Positions 1 through 8,809 of a stretch of 64,000 nt of DNA are shown in pieces. The notes beneath the pieces are model-generated. The model saw only the letters and a program-made list of their open reading frames with translations. It did no database searches and was not told the DNA's origin. The position numbers and the translations under genes are program-made. Within the stretch, counting starts at the first letter, position 1. The number at the start of each line of letters is the position of its first letter. Source of the stretch: Desulfosporosinus fructosivorans (GTDB lineage Bacteria > Bacillota > Desulfitobacteriia > Desulfitobacteriales > Desulfitobacteriaceae); NCBI RefSeq assembly GCF_004766045.1, contig NZ_SPQQ01000007.1, positions 241,228 to 305,227 of the forward strand, read 5' to 3'.

Positions 1-19
1 AACCGTCCCCTTGTCTAAA
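1..19. repeat. Short intergenic repeat (AACCGTCCCC motif)
   Basis: The window opens with AACCGTCCCCTTGTCTAA, which recurs almost unchanged at 16480-16497 (one base different). Both copies lie between genes. From memory, such GGGGACGGTT-type repeats are scattered through related Firmicutes genomes; only two copies are visible here, so the family assignment is inference. Confidence 0.5.
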
Positions 20-57
20 TGAACCTTGATTAAGGCTGAACTAAAGGAGGAAATCTT

Positions 58-888
58 TTGACAAACATTGCACTGAAGCGGATTGCGAACACTCTTCGCC
101 AAGACATTATTTCCATGCTCGTAACTTCAAAATCAGGACATCCTGGTGGAAGTTTATCGGCCGCAGAAATCTTAGCCACGTTATTCTTTCGTGAAATGCG
201 AATAAACCCAGAAGACCCTCGATGGGCAGATCGAGACCGTTTTGTTCTTTCTAAAGGACATGCAGCCCCTGTCCTTTACGCTGCTCTTGCAGAGAAGGGC
301 TATTTTCCTAAGGAGGAGCTTCAAGGACTTCGCCAAACTGGTCGTATGCTCCAAGGACATCCCGATATGAAGAAGACTCCCGGCGTTGACATGTCCACGG
401 GCTCCCTGGGGCAAGGTCTTTCTGCGGCCAATGGAATGGCTCTGGCTGGCAAGCTGGATGGCAAAGACTATCGGGTTTTTGCTTTGCTCGGTGACGGTGA
501 GATGGCAGAAGGACAAATTTGGGAAGCCGCGATGGCTTCTGCCCACTATAACCTGGATAATGTTACTGCCGTCTTAGATTTTAACGGCTTACAAATTGAC
601 GGTACTACGGATAGTGTTATGTGTTCTAATCCGCTAGCCGAAAAGTGGCGGGCCTTTTGCTGGCACGTGATCGAAGTCGACGGACATGATGTTGATGCTT
701 TGGTTGAAGCCTTCGCCGAAGCTAAGCAGGTCAAAGGAAAACCAACGATAATCATTGCCAAGACGGTGAAGGGTAAAGGAGTTTCCTTTATGGAAGATCA
801 AGCTGGCTGGCATGGCAACGCTCCGAGTGTAGAACAAGGCGAGCAGGCACTGAAAGAATTACGAGAGGAGGCGTTAACCCTTGGCTGA
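58..888 (+). CDS. Transketolase, N-terminal subunit
   Basis: This 276-aa protein is the thiamine-diphosphate-binding half of a transketolase that is split into two genes, as in many Firmicutes and archaea. The TPP/metal motif starts at GDGEMAEGQIWE and closes near DFNG (about residues 148-180). A conserved early stretch, SGHPGGSLSAAEIL, is also visible. With the next gene it would transfer two-carbon ketol units in the non-oxidative pentose phosphate pathway, in the cytoplasm. The start is TTG at 58, seven bases after AAGGAGG. Its stop overlaps the start of the C-terminal subunit by eight bases, implying translational coupling. The promoter lies outside the window. Confidence 0.93.
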   Translation: MTNIALKRIANTLRQDIISMLVTSKSGHPGGSLSAAEILATLFFREMRINPEDPRWADRDRFVLSKGHAAPVLYAALAEKGYFPKEELQGLRQTGRMLQGHPDMKKTPGVDMSTGSLGQGLSAANGMALAGKLDGKDYRVFALLGDGEMAEGQIWEAAMASAHYNLDNVTAVLDFNGLQIDGTTDSVMCSNPLAEKWRAFCWHVIEVDGHDVDALVEAFAEAKQVKGKPTIIIAKTVKGKGVSFMEDQAGWHGNAPSVEQGEQALKELREEALTLG

Positions 889-1825
889 TAAAGTAGCGAC
901 GCGTGATGCATATGGTAATGCTCTTCTCATTTTAGGGGCTGAAAACCCCAATGTTGTTGTCTTAGATGCAGATCTCTCGAAGTCGACCAAGACTGCTGAC
1001 TTTGGCAAAAAATATCCTGAACGTTTCTTTAACATGGGGATTGCTGAGGCGAATCTCATAGGGACCGCGGCAGGTTTGGCTGCAGCAGGCAAGATTCCTT
1101 TTGCCAGTACGTTTGCTATTTTTGCGGTTGGACGAGCATTTGAACAAATTCGCAACTCCGTTGCCTATCCGAAGTTAAATGTTAAAATTGCAGCCACCCA
1201 TTCCGGAATTACGGTTGGGGAGGACGGTGGATCACATCAAGCTATTGAAGACGTAGCTATCATGCGGGCAGTGCCCAACATGGTGGTTTTAGTTCCTGCT
1301 GATGGGGAGGAAACCCGCCAAGTAATCTTGGCTGCAGCCAAATACATCGGCCCAGTTTATATTCGCATGGGGCGCTTAGCTGTTCCTCTTCTCTTTGGAG
1401 AAGATTATCACTTTGAAATCGGAAAGGCGAATGTCCTTAAAGAAGGGACAGACGTCGCCATTATGGCCAACGGCTTAATGGTGTCTATGGCTTTAGAGGC
1501 GGCCGTAGAGCTCGCCCTCGAAGGAATTAGCGTGAGTGTCGTCAATGTCGCGTCCGTTAAACCCTTAGATGAAGAAACGATTGTACGAGTGGCCAAGCAA
1601 ACGAAAGCTGTCGTTACAGCCGAGGAACACAACATCATCGGCGGACTCGGAAGCGCGATTGCAGAGGTTTTGGGAGAAAAATTACCCACACCGATGGTTC
1701 GTGTAGGTCTCAAAGACACGTTCGGAGAGTCTGGGCGTCCGCAGGAACTCCTTGAAAAATATGGATTGACCAAGGCTGCCTTAATCGAAGCAGTCCATGA
1801 GGTCCTTGTTAAAAAGTTGGGATAA
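881..1825 (+). CDS. Transketolase, C-terminal subunit
   Basis: This 314-aa protein supplies the pyrimidine-binding and C-terminal domains of the split transketolase. The motif GIAEAN (around residue 53) carries the glutamate expected to activate TPP. The stretch FASTFAIFAVGRAFEQIRN is typical of the family, and a transketolase C-terminal domain follows from about residue 190. The start is TTG at 881, inside the end of the N-terminal gene, with GAGAGGAGG just upstream. The similar fold of 1-deoxyxylulose-5-phosphate synthase is the main alternative, but the two-gene layout and length fit transketolase. Confidence 0.93.
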   Translation: MADKVATRDAYGNALLILGAENPNVVVLDADLSKSTKTADFGKKYPERFFNMGIAEANLIGTAAGLAAAGKIPFASTFAIFAVGRAFEQIRNSVAYPKLNVKIAATHSGITVGEDGGSHQAIEDVAIMRAVPNMVVLVPADGEETRQVILAAAKYIGPVYIRMGRLAVPLLFGEDYHFEIGKANVLKEGTDVAIMANGLMVSMALEAAVELALEGISVSVVNVASVKPLDEETIVRVAKQTKAVVTAEEHNIIGGLGSAIAEVLGEKLPTPMVRVGLKDTFGESGRPQELLEKYGLTKAALIEAVHEVLVKKLG

Positions 1826-1865
1826 TAGGTCTAGATAGAGGTGACAGGATTCGTCAGATTAAGTC

Positions 1866-1903
1866 GGACGAGCACTCTCGGAAGTGTTCGTCCTTCTTCG
1901 TTT
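1866..1903 (+). terminator. Rho-independent terminator after the transketolase pair
   Basis: GGACGAGCACT at 1866-1876 pairs with AGTGTTCGTCC at 1883-1893 around a short loop. A T-rich stretch follows. It separates the transketolase operon from ftsEX. Confidence 0.8.
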
Positions 1904-2080
1904 TTCAATTAAATCGTCATCTTATTGTTAAACTGGCTGATCTTTAACATCAGAAGTGTGTTTAATTTATGAAGATTTTCGTATGTTTTAATATATTGAC
2001 AGGAAATCTACAACGAATGTCGAATGCTTAAAAGGTTATGCAGAAAAAGGGCGAGGCGTGCGAAAATCAAGGAGGCCAGT

Positions 2081-2767
2081 ATGATACAATTGACAAATGT
2101 GTCCAAGATTTATCAGAACGGTGCCAGAGCTCTTGTTGATGTCAATCTAAAAATTGGCAAAGGGGACTTCGTTTTTTTGGTGGGTCCAAGCGGAGCTGGT
2201 AAATCGACGCTGATTAAATTATTTTATCGTGATGAAACTCCAACGCGGGGACAGGTGATGATTAATAGTAAAAATCTAGTGCGCATGAAAGAAAGAGAAG
2301 TGCCTTATCTTAGGCGTAGTATTGGGGTAATCTTTCAAGACTTTAAGTTGTTGCCCAATAAAAAAGTACAAGAAAATGTAGCTTTCGCGCTTGAAGTGAT
2401 TGGAGTGTCGAGAAAAGAGATTCAGACCCGTACGCGCACGACGTTAGAACTTGTCGGGCTTGCGGGTAAAGAAAATGCCTATCCGCATGAATTATCCGGT
2501 GGAGAGCAACAGCGTGTCTGTGTAGCACGGGCGATTATTAATAATCCTGCATTATTAGTAGCCGATGAACCTACGGGCAATCTTGATCCAGAAACAGCAT
2601 GGGGGATCATGGACTTGCTTTACAACATCAACAAACGAGGAACGACGGTTGTCATGGCTACTCATGCCAGAGCAATTGTGGATAAAATGCAAAAACGGGT
2701 GATTGCCATAGAAAATGGACGGGTTGCGCGAGATGAAGAGAAGGGGGGATATGGCTATGACGAGTAA
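2081..2767 (+). CDS. ftsE: Cell division ATP-binding protein FtsE
   Basis: This is a 228-aa ABC ATPase of the FtsE type, the usual family length. Walker A is GPSGAGKST, the signature is LSGGEQQR, Walker B is LLVADEPT, and the switch histidine is in MATHA. FtsE and FtsX form a membrane complex that controls peptidoglycan hydrolases. The frame stays open upstream to 2024, but the ATG at 2081 is preferred because AAGGAGG lies just before it and the protein then begins with the conserved MIQLTNVSK. The gene overlaps ftsX by 11 bases. The downstream M23 hydrolase is the likely partner. Confidence 0.95.
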   Translation: MIQLTNVSKIYQNGARALVDVNLKIGKGDFVFLVGPSGAGKSTLIKLFYRDETPTRGQVMINSKNLVRMKEREVPYLRRSIGVIFQDFKLLPNKKVQENVAFALEVIGVSRKEIQTRTRTTLELVGLAGKENAYPHELSGGEQQRVCVARAIINNPALLVADEPTGNLDPETAWGIMDLLYNINKRGTTVVMATHARAIVDKMQKRVIAIENGRVARDEEKGGYGYDE

Positions 2768-3647
2768 TTCCACTCGCTATATTCTCCGCGAGACGGTCAA
2801 CTCTATGAAACGCAATCCAGGACTTAGCATAGCATCGGTTTTAACCGTCATGGTTTCCCTTGTGATCTTAGGATTTTCAGTGTTTTTCCTAGCAAACGCT
2901 TCAAATATGGCGAAATCCTTTGAATCCCAGTTAGAGATTGCTGCGTTTGTGCAAATCAGCACAACTCCAAAAGAACTAGACGGGTTAAAAACTCAGATAC
3001 AAGGTATGGATGGGGTAGCTTCCGTGACAGTGGTTAGCAAAGACCAAGCCCTTACTGATTTCGGAAAAACAATGGGAGGTTCTCAAAGTAATATCTTGGC
3101 TGACCTTGGGGGAACTAACCCATTCCCAGATAAATTGACAGTCAAAGCAACGGATCCTCAAAAGGTCATAGCCTTGGCGGACACGGTGTCCGCTCTACCT
3201 GGGGTAGATAAAGTGCGCTACGGACAGGGATTTGTGGACAAGCTTTTGAGCTTTACCCAATGGTTAAGATGGATTGGCCTTGGCGTAGTGGCAGCTTTTT
3301 CGATCGCAGCCATTGTGTTAATTTCGATAAACGTTAAGATGAATGTCTTTTCTCGTCGCCGAGAAATCCAGATTATGAAATTAGTAGGCGCAAGCAACAG
3401 TTTTGTCCGTTGGCCGTTTCTTATTGAGGGAATGGTATTAGGACTTGTAGGAGGAGCTATAGCGGCTGGTATTGTCGGTATGGGCTATAATTGGATAACT
3501 ATATACGTCCAATCATCCTTAACATTTTTACCAGTTGTTCAAAATGGGATCCTCTTCCGCCAAGTTTGCGTGGGCCTTTTGCTCGCGGGCATGGCAATGG
3601 GAGCCATTGGAAGTGGGTTTTCCTTGCAAAAATTCCTTAAAACATAG
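2757..3647 (+). CDS. ftsX: Cell division permease-like protein FtsX
   Basis: This is the membrane partner of FtsE, about 296 aa. One membrane segment lies near residues 25-47, then a soluble extracellular domain of about 120 residues, then three hydrophobic segments in the C-terminal half. That is the standard FtsX layout. FtsX has a permease fold but transmits ATPase movement to extracellular murein hydrolases and is not thought to transport. The ATG at 2757 sits eight bases after AAGGGGGG; the ATG at 2751 is possible but too close. The start lies inside ftsE, so the two are translationally coupled. Confidence 0.95.
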   Translation: MTSNSTRYILRETVNSMKRNPGLSIASVLTVMVSLVILGFSVFFLANASNMAKSFESQLEIAAFVQISTTPKELDGLKTQIQGMDGVASVTVVSKDQALTDFGKTMGGSQSNILADLGGTNPFPDKLTVKATDPQKVIALADTVSALPGVDKVRYGQGFVDKLLSFTQWLRWIGLGVVAAFSIAAIVLISINVKMNVFSRRREIQIMKLVGASNSFVRWPFLIEGMVLGLVGGAIAAGIVGMGYNWITIYVQSSLTFLPVVQNGILFRQVCVGLLLAGMAMGAIGSGFSLQKFLKT

Positions 3648-3689
3648 AGGTGTGCGCTCATTGACGCAATTTCTCTCTATGTGCTCTCT

Positions 3690-3953
3690 TTGCTAAGACA
3701 CCTCCTCTGGCTTAGTCCTACGGAGGTTTGGAAATGACCAGTAGCGTCTCTGCGTCATGACGCAGAGACGCTTTGTCGGCACACGTGTAAGTCGAGAACC
3801 AATTCTTTGACCTTGTTTGCATGTTCGTGCAAGGTCAAAGACGGTTTCTTTGACTTGCATCTCTGCGGAGAAACTTCCTCTGGCTTGGGTCCCACGGAGG
3901 TAGGGGGAAACAGAGAATCATGTAGCGTTGTCTGCGTCATTGAAGCAGAGCCG
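3690..3953. repeat. Duplicated hairpin-rich intergenic element
   Basis: The 404-bp gap between ftsX and the M23 gene has no convincing ORF but strong structure. Two diverged direct copies are visible, at about 3690-3772 and 3877-3953. Each has a CCTCTGGCTT...ACGGAGG hairpin followed by TAGCG..TCTGCGTCA. In the first copy 3743-3772 is a perfect 30-nt palindrome. Between the copies, CTTTGACCTTG (3805-3815) pairs with CAAGGTCAAAG (3830-3840). It may be a duplicated RNA element or a MITE-like insertion. I do not recognise a known riboswitch in it. Confidence 0.6.
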
Positions 3954-4051
3954 CTTGCCTCCTCTACATATTTTTGTCGATAATTAAATGAGTACTTTCG
4001 ACTAAACATAGTTTGTTAAATTTTTAATTTAATACGAACGGAGGGGATCGT

Positions 4052-5200
4052 TTGTTCAAGCGGAAAGCGATAACGATCGTGATCATTAGTCTTAGTATAC
4101 TAGGAACCTCGGTTTTACCTACTCGGGCTACCGAATTAGGCGATGCAGTAGGGCAACAGAAAGACCTTATAACTGAGAAAAATCAAGTCAAGGAACAGTT
4201 AAATAAATTAAGTTATTCGGCTGATAAACTTAAAACTCAAATGGCTGAGCTAGAGACGAAGATCGCCGCAGCTCAGAAGCTTTTAAGCCAGACGAAGGAG
4301 GCTTATTCCCAGGCCCAAAAACAAGTTCTAGCTGCTCAAGAAGAACTAGAACTAAAACAGAAAGAACTTGAAGCCCGTCGCGTGGCCCTTGGAAAACGGG
4401 CTAAAGTAATCTATGAGAGTGGGCAGGTTAATTATATGGAACTGCTCTTTCAATCTGCGGACCTCGGTGACCTTATTACGCGTTTTGAGTATTTCAATAA
4501 ACTAGTCGCCAATGACCGACAGTTATTGTTGGACATTCAAACTCAGAAGGAACAAATCACCAAAAAGACACACGAGTTGCAGGGCAAACGAGACCAAGCC
4601 GCACAGCTTAAAACGAAGGCGGCTTCGGTGAGTGCGGACCTAGATCAGTCAAAAACCCAACAAAGTATTGCCTTGAACCAGAATCAGAAGGACCAACAAG
4701 CTGCTTTTGATAATATTGCTCGACTGGAAGCTGAGGCAAATGCTTGGAATGAAAAGATTCGAAAGTTGCAGGCGGCACAGGCAGCACGCGTTGGTGGCGT
4801 AAGCGGATCAATTACAACCTGGCCAGCGCCGGGTTATTATGAAATCAGTAGCCCCTTTGGCTGGAGGATTCACCCCATAACGAAAAAACGAAGTTTGCAT
4901 ACCGGAACTGATATCGTTGCTCCGTCGGGGACTAAAATTACCGCTGCAGGAACAGGGGTCGTCATAATGGCAGGGTGGAATACGGCTTACGGTAACATGA
5001 TCATTATTGACCATGGCAAGGGGCTATCCACGCTTTATGGACATGCGTCGTCCTTGGCTGTCAAAGAAGGTCAATCAGTTGAAGCAAATGATGTAATTGG
5101 ATATGTGGGTTCGACAGGGTGGAGCACAGGTGCACATCTGCATTTCGAAGTCAGGGAAGGCGGAAACCCTACAGATCCTTTGAGGTATTTTCCTAATTAA
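4052..5200 (+). CDS. Murein hydrolase with coiled coil and M23 (LytM) domain
   Basis: This 382-aa exported protein has an N-terminal signal peptide (hydrophobic residues 6-23, then TRATE) and a long heptad-rich coiled coil at about residues 30-245. A peptidase M23 domain follows from about residue 265. Zinc ligands appear intact: the HTGTD motif near residue 281 and HLHFEV near 362, plus the GHAS motif. It is therefore likely an active endopeptidase, unlike degenerate EnvC activators. The layout matches EnvC or PcsB-type proteins that dock on FtsX, which fits its position behind ftsEX. The start is TTG at 4052 behind GGAGGGG. Confidence 0.92.
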   Translation: MFKRKAITIVIISLSILGTSVLPTRATELGDAVGQQKDLITEKNQVKEQLNKLSYSADKLKTQMAELETKIAAAQKLLSQTKEAYSQAQKQVLAAQEELELKQKELEARRVALGKRAKVIYESGQVNYMELLFQSADLGDLITRFEYFNKLVANDRQLLLDIQTQKEQITKKTHELQGKRDQAAQLKTKAASVSADLDQSKTQQSIALNQNQKDQQAAFDNIARLEAEANAWNEKIRKLQAAQAARVGGVSGSITTWPAPGYYEISSPFGWRIHPITKKRSLHTGTDIVAPSGTKITAAGTGVVIMAGWNTAYGNMIIIDHGKGLSTLYGHASSLAVKEGQSVEANDVIGYVGSTGWSTGAHLHFEVREGGNPTDPLRYFPN

Positions 5201-5264
5201 ATGGATAAGCAGTATTTCTACGAATAAATAGGCATATAATAGAGCGAGATACGAGGGAAGGGGT

Positions 5265-6455
5265 TTGACTTGCTTGCAAGAGTGGAACTGGAAAAGAGTT
5301 GCCAAGAACATAGGAGTTGTCCTAGTGATTTTTTCCGTACTAGTGACTACGGCACTGGGAGGAATTGTTCTTGCCAACGTAAATAACGTAGGACGATTAG
5401 TCCACGTTATGCAACTAATTAGTAGCGATTACTTGGAAAAGGTCACGACAGATCAGCTTGTAGAAGGTGCAACCAAAGGAATTGTCGAGATATTGGGAGA
5501 TCCCTATTCGACGTACATGAATGCCAAGGAGAACGAAGAACTTTTTCAAATGCTCGAAGGGAAGTTCGGCGGGGTAGGTATTGTTCTTAGTCTCAAGGAT
5601 CCAAAGAAGCTCGTGGTATTGCGCCCTATTAAGAACTCTCCAGCTAGTAAGGCCGGCATCCAATCCGGCGACGTCGTCAGCAAGATTAATGATGCTGAGA
5701 CTTCTGGCATGGAGCAAGAAAAAGCGGTGGGTATGATGCGAGGAGATCCTGGGACGAAAGTAAACTTGGCTCTCTATCGGGAGAGCACAAACAAGACCTT
5801 TACGGTTAGTTTGACGAGAGAAAACATCACCGTTCCTACAGTGGATGGAGAAGCATTGCCAGGGAACCCAGATATTGCCTACGTTAGTATTTCTCAGTTT
5901 GCTTCAGATACTGGCAAGGAACTTAAGGACACTCTGGACAATATGGACATCAAAAAATTCAAAGGACTTATTCTGGATATGAGGTATAACCACGGCGGAG
6001 AGCTCAATGCTGCCGTCCAGGTTGCCAGTTACTTTATCCCGGAGGGACCCGTTGTTTATATTGTAGATAAGCAAGGAAACACTGATATAAAAATGACTAC
6101 AGGGACTTATTTAGGAATGCCCATGGTTGTTCTCGTCAACGAAGAAAGTGCTTCGGCTGCGGAAATTGTAGCGGGAGCAATTAAGGACAAAGGGACAGCG
6201 AGCCTTGTCGGTGTAAAAACGTTTGGCAAAGGGATTGTGCAAACGATATTCCCCTTAGGTGGGGGGACAAGTGTCAAATTAACAACTGCCAAATACTTGA
6301 CCCCAAATAAAGTGGATATACACAAAAAAGGAATAGAACCAGATGTGAAGGTAGAACTAATCAAAGGGCAACCAGCCACCATTACCCCGACGGACACGAA
6401 TTTTGACCCGCAACTTCAAAAAGCTCTCCAGACATTACAGGGGAAACTGAAGTGA
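5265..6455 (+). CDS. Carboxy-terminal processing protease (CtpA-like, S41)
   Basis: This is a 396-aa membrane-anchored serine protease. An uncleaved signal or anchor helix lies at about residues 12-34. A PDZ domain starts at GGVGIVLSL (about residue 102), and the S41 catalytic domain follows. The Ser/Lys dyad is visible as ESASAAE (about residue 295) and FGKG (about 319). Such proteases trim cell-envelope or spore proteins outside the membrane. The gene follows the M23 hydrolase by 64 bases and is probably co-transcribed. The start is TTG at 5265; a second TTG at 5274 is possible. Confidence 0.93.
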   Translation: MTCLQEWNWKRVAKNIGVVLVIFSVLVTTALGGIVLANVNNVGRLVHVMQLISSDYLEKVTTDQLVEGATKGIVEILGDPYSTYMNAKENEELFQMLEGKFGGVGIVLSLKDPKKLVVLRPIKNSPASKAGIQSGDVVSKINDAETSGMEQEKAVGMMRGDPGTKVNLALYRESTNKTFTVSLTRENITVPTVDGEALPGNPDIAYVSISQFASDTGKELKDTLDNMDIKKFKGLILDMRYNHGGELNAAVQVASYFIPEGPVVYIVDKQGNTDIKMTTGTYLGMPMVVLVNEESASAAEIVAGAIKDKGTASLVGVKTFGKGIVQTIFPLGGGTSVKLTTAKYLTPNKVDIHKKGIEPDVKVELIKGQPATITPTDTNFDPQLQKALQTLQGKLK

Positions 6456-6582
6456 ACTCGACTGTATAAGAGCACGTAAATGATCTTACGCCTTGCTAAT
6501 CCTGTAGGTCATGATTTTGTAGTTCGAATCACAAAATATCAACATACAGAAGCGAGAACCTTAAATTGGATAAGACATCTGA

Positions 6583-6617
6583 AAGACATACTCTAAGCAG
6601 AGTGTGTCTTTTTTTTC
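6583..6617 (+). terminator. Terminator after ctpA
   Basis: AAGACATACTCT pairs with AGAGTGTGTCTT around a four-base loop, followed by a run of T. It ends the ftsEX-M23-CtpA block. The rest of the 268-bp gap holds the repeat-like words CGAATAACGAAC and CGAACTACGAAC, which resemble sequence after uvrA at about 15490. Confidence 0.87.
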
Positions 6618-6723
6618 GATTATTCTTGGTTCGAATAACGAACAATGAATATCGAACTACGAACCACAAGCATCGTTGTTGCATAGACTACGCTGACCAT
6701 AAAAAACGACGGAGGTTGCAAGC

Positions 6724-7752
6724 ATGAGAAATAAGACCGGGGTTCGTCATTATTTCGCAGAGGGAATGACCACTAGGGGCTACATATCTCTTTTGCCCAA
6801 CATGATGCCGAGTTGGCAACGGGTTTATGTCTTATTGGGAGGACCAGGAACAGGCAAATCGACGTTGATAAAGGTTATCGGTCTCGAATTGTTGGATCGG
6901 GGATATGACGTTGATTTTTTTCGTTCTGTGCGGGATCCAGATTCCATGGCCGGTTTTATCATGCCGAAGATGAAATTGGCAATGCTAGACGCCATGGAGG
7001 TTTCCCCACTACGTTGGCGGGCCCCAGGAGTTGTTGAAAAGTTTATTGATTTAAGTATTTTCTGTGACGAAATCAAGTTAGATAAGCAACGTTCACAGAT
7101 CTATAAAATTGAAAATCGGCTGCAAGAGCTTCAAACGACCTTGGAGGAAGAACTTGCTGCAGAACTTGGATCGTTGATTGAGAATAGAGCACTAAAACAT
7201 AAGATGGAAAAAGAAGACATCTCTTGGATCCTGGGAAATTCTGCTCGTGTAAAGGTTAAGAAAGAACATAGTGGCCCTTGGCCTCTCGCTGAAAATGCTC
7301 TCAAACTATTGCAAAAAAGTGTTATTATTCCATATTTCTTACACGGTTTAACAGTGGACGGATGGCTTAACCTTGCACCGCATTTTCTGACGGACTTCGA
7401 TCAAATTCGACTTGAAGGAGATGAAACCCTGGATGCCTTGGATTGGGTTTTACGAGAAGCGCAACAGTTAGGACAAATGATTGAGATCATATTGCATCCA
7501 CTCAATCCGGATGAGGTGATTGGGATTGTTTTCCCAGAAAGGCATTTGGCGATCTGGCAGGGAAATCCTGAAAATTTAGGAGATCAAGGATTAGATCGGC
7601 CTTTTAGTGAAACGTTAAAAGAGACCTTAATAGCTTGGCAAAAAAACAGGTCTCAGCTTAAAGGGATCTATATGGATGCAATTAATTTTGATCAATTGGA
7701 TGCTTATAGAGAAACTGTGCTCAACAATATTTTGTGTGATTTAACAAAGTAA
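6724..7752 (+). CDS. P-loop ATPase of the PRK06851 type
   Basis: This 342-aa cytoplasmic protein has Walker A GGPGTGKST near residue 38. The preceding RHYFAEGMTTRGYISLL and following RSVRDPDSMAGFIMP resemble a widespread but uncharacterised Firmicutes ATPase family with two tandem nucleotide-binding folds. The second P-loop is not obvious here; the region around residue 190 (EHSGPWPLAENALKLL) sits where it would be expected. The substrate is unknown. The start is ATG behind GGAGG. It stands alone between terminators. Confidence 0.8.
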   Translation: MRNKTGVRHYFAEGMTTRGYISLLPNMMPSWQRVYVLLGGPGTGKSTLIKVIGLELLDRGYDVDFFRSVRDPDSMAGFIMPKMKLAMLDAMEVSPLRWRAPGVVEKFIDLSIFCDEIKLDKQRSQIYKIENRLQELQTTLEEELAAELGSLIENRALKHKMEKEDISWILGNSARVKVKKEHSGPWPLAENALKLLQKSVIIPYFLHGLTVDGWLNLAPHFLTDFDQIRLEGDETLDALDWVLREAQQLGQMIEIILHPLNPDEVIGIVFPERHLAIWQGNPENLGDQGLDRPFSETLKETLIAWQKNRSQLKGIYMDAINFDQLDAYRETVLNNILCDLTK

Positions 7753-7778
7753 GAGCACGATGTGTCGTGCCCTTACTT
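7748..7778. terminator. Bidirectional terminator between convergent genes
   Basis: AGTAAGAGCACGA pairs with TCGTGCCCTTACT around TGTG. It begins at the stop codon of the P-loop ATPase and could also serve the converging HDOD gene. Confidence 0.75.
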
Positions 7779-7830
7779 TCCCTCGTATCGTAGAACTAGC
7801 ACGACGATCATGCCCTTAAGAATTAGAGAA

Positions 7831-8673
7831 TTAGTTAAATATGGTGGGATCCAAAAGAAACTCTCCGAGGTCTGACATGATAAGTTCCAGATCGGACTCT
7901 TTGAGGGATAGGCGGTCGAGAGCTTCTTTTTGAATAGGGTTTAAAAAGCTGTCCACACCTCCACCTATTCCAAGCATGCTAGCCAGTCCATTGGCAACAT
8001 GGATTACGCTAGCCAGTTCTTCGTAAATTTGAGCATGAGTGGGGTCATGGTGATAAGAAATGGCCGCCACAAGATCGTCCGGTAAATTCCAACCTTTGGC
8101 CAGAAATCCTCCAACGGTTGCATGATTGTAGCCAATTACTTTCTGTTCAAGTTCAACATAAGAAAGTTTAGCAACGGCTACTTTTTCTATAAGGTAAGTG
8201 CCCACTTCCTGGACATATATAGCGATGACTAATTTCCCGATATCGTGAAGTAAGCCGGCGGTAAAGGCTACATCTCCATAGGGAAGCTTCAGTTTCTTAC
8301 ATAAATTCTGCGACGCCATGGCGGTGAGCATTGAGTGTTTCCAGAGCCCATCTTGTTCAATCTGATAACCCACTAATTGGGTTTTGAGTAACGGTGCGAC
8401 AGCAGAGGCCATAGCTAATCCTTGTGCCGCCTGAAAGCCGAGTACTACTATAGCTTCCTGAAGAGAAGAGATGCGCCTCGCATATCCATAATAAGCAGAA
8501 TTGGCTTGTCTAAGCATGCTAGCAGCCAGAGCTGGATCTTGTGCAATAACATTTTCAAGTTCACTTGCAGAGGTGGCAGGGTTTTTAGTTAACGCAATTA
8601 CCCGAGTTGCAGAGGTAGGCAGAGGTGGAAGTGTTTGTATTCGTTTTAACACATGTTCTAATTTAACAGGCAA
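7831..8673 (-). CDS. HDOD domain protein
   Basis: This 280-aa protein is one HDOD domain, an HD-related output module found in bacterial signalling proteins. The opening LPPLPTSATRVIAL and the stretch LLHDIGKLVIAI are characteristic. HDOD proteins usually lack a complete phosphodiesterase site and act in regulation, often of motility, stress or c-di-GMP responses; the role here is unknown. No receiver or GGDEF domain is attached. The start is TTG at 8673, eight bases downstream of AAGGAGG on the minus strand. It is the only minus-strand gene in the housekeeping part of the window. Confidence 0.87.
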   Translation of the reverse strand: MPVKLEHVLKRIQTLPPLPTSATRVIALTKNPATSASELENVIAQDPALAASMLRQANSAYYGYARRISSLQEAIVVLGFQAAQGLAMASAVAPLLKTQLVGYQIEQDGLWKHSMLTAMASQNLCKKLKLPYGDVAFTAGLLHDIGKLVIAIYVQEVGTYLIEKVAVAKLSYVELEQKVIGYNHATVGGFLAKGWNLPDDLVAAISYHHDPTHAQIYEELASVIHVANGLASMLGIGGGVDSFLNPIQKEALDRLSLKESDLELIMSDLGEFLLDPTIFN

Positions 8674-8809
8674 ATGAAAAACCTCCTTATAACTATCCGG
8701 AAAACTATTAAATCATAAAGTTGATCTCGTAACTCACTGCATTTTTTTAGCCAACAAGGGAAAACTAACCTAAATAATTATGGATGGAGCTTCGAAAGGA
8801 GCGTGTCCC

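Noticed and set aside
3690..3953. Possible CRISPR array or c-di-AMP riboswitch
   Set aside because: There are only two diverged copies with no regular spacers, and the conserved riboswitch core sequences could not be found.
3755..4009. 84-aa minus-strand ORF upstream of the M23 gene
   Set aside because: It is a translation of the duplicated hairpin element and shows no protein-like features.
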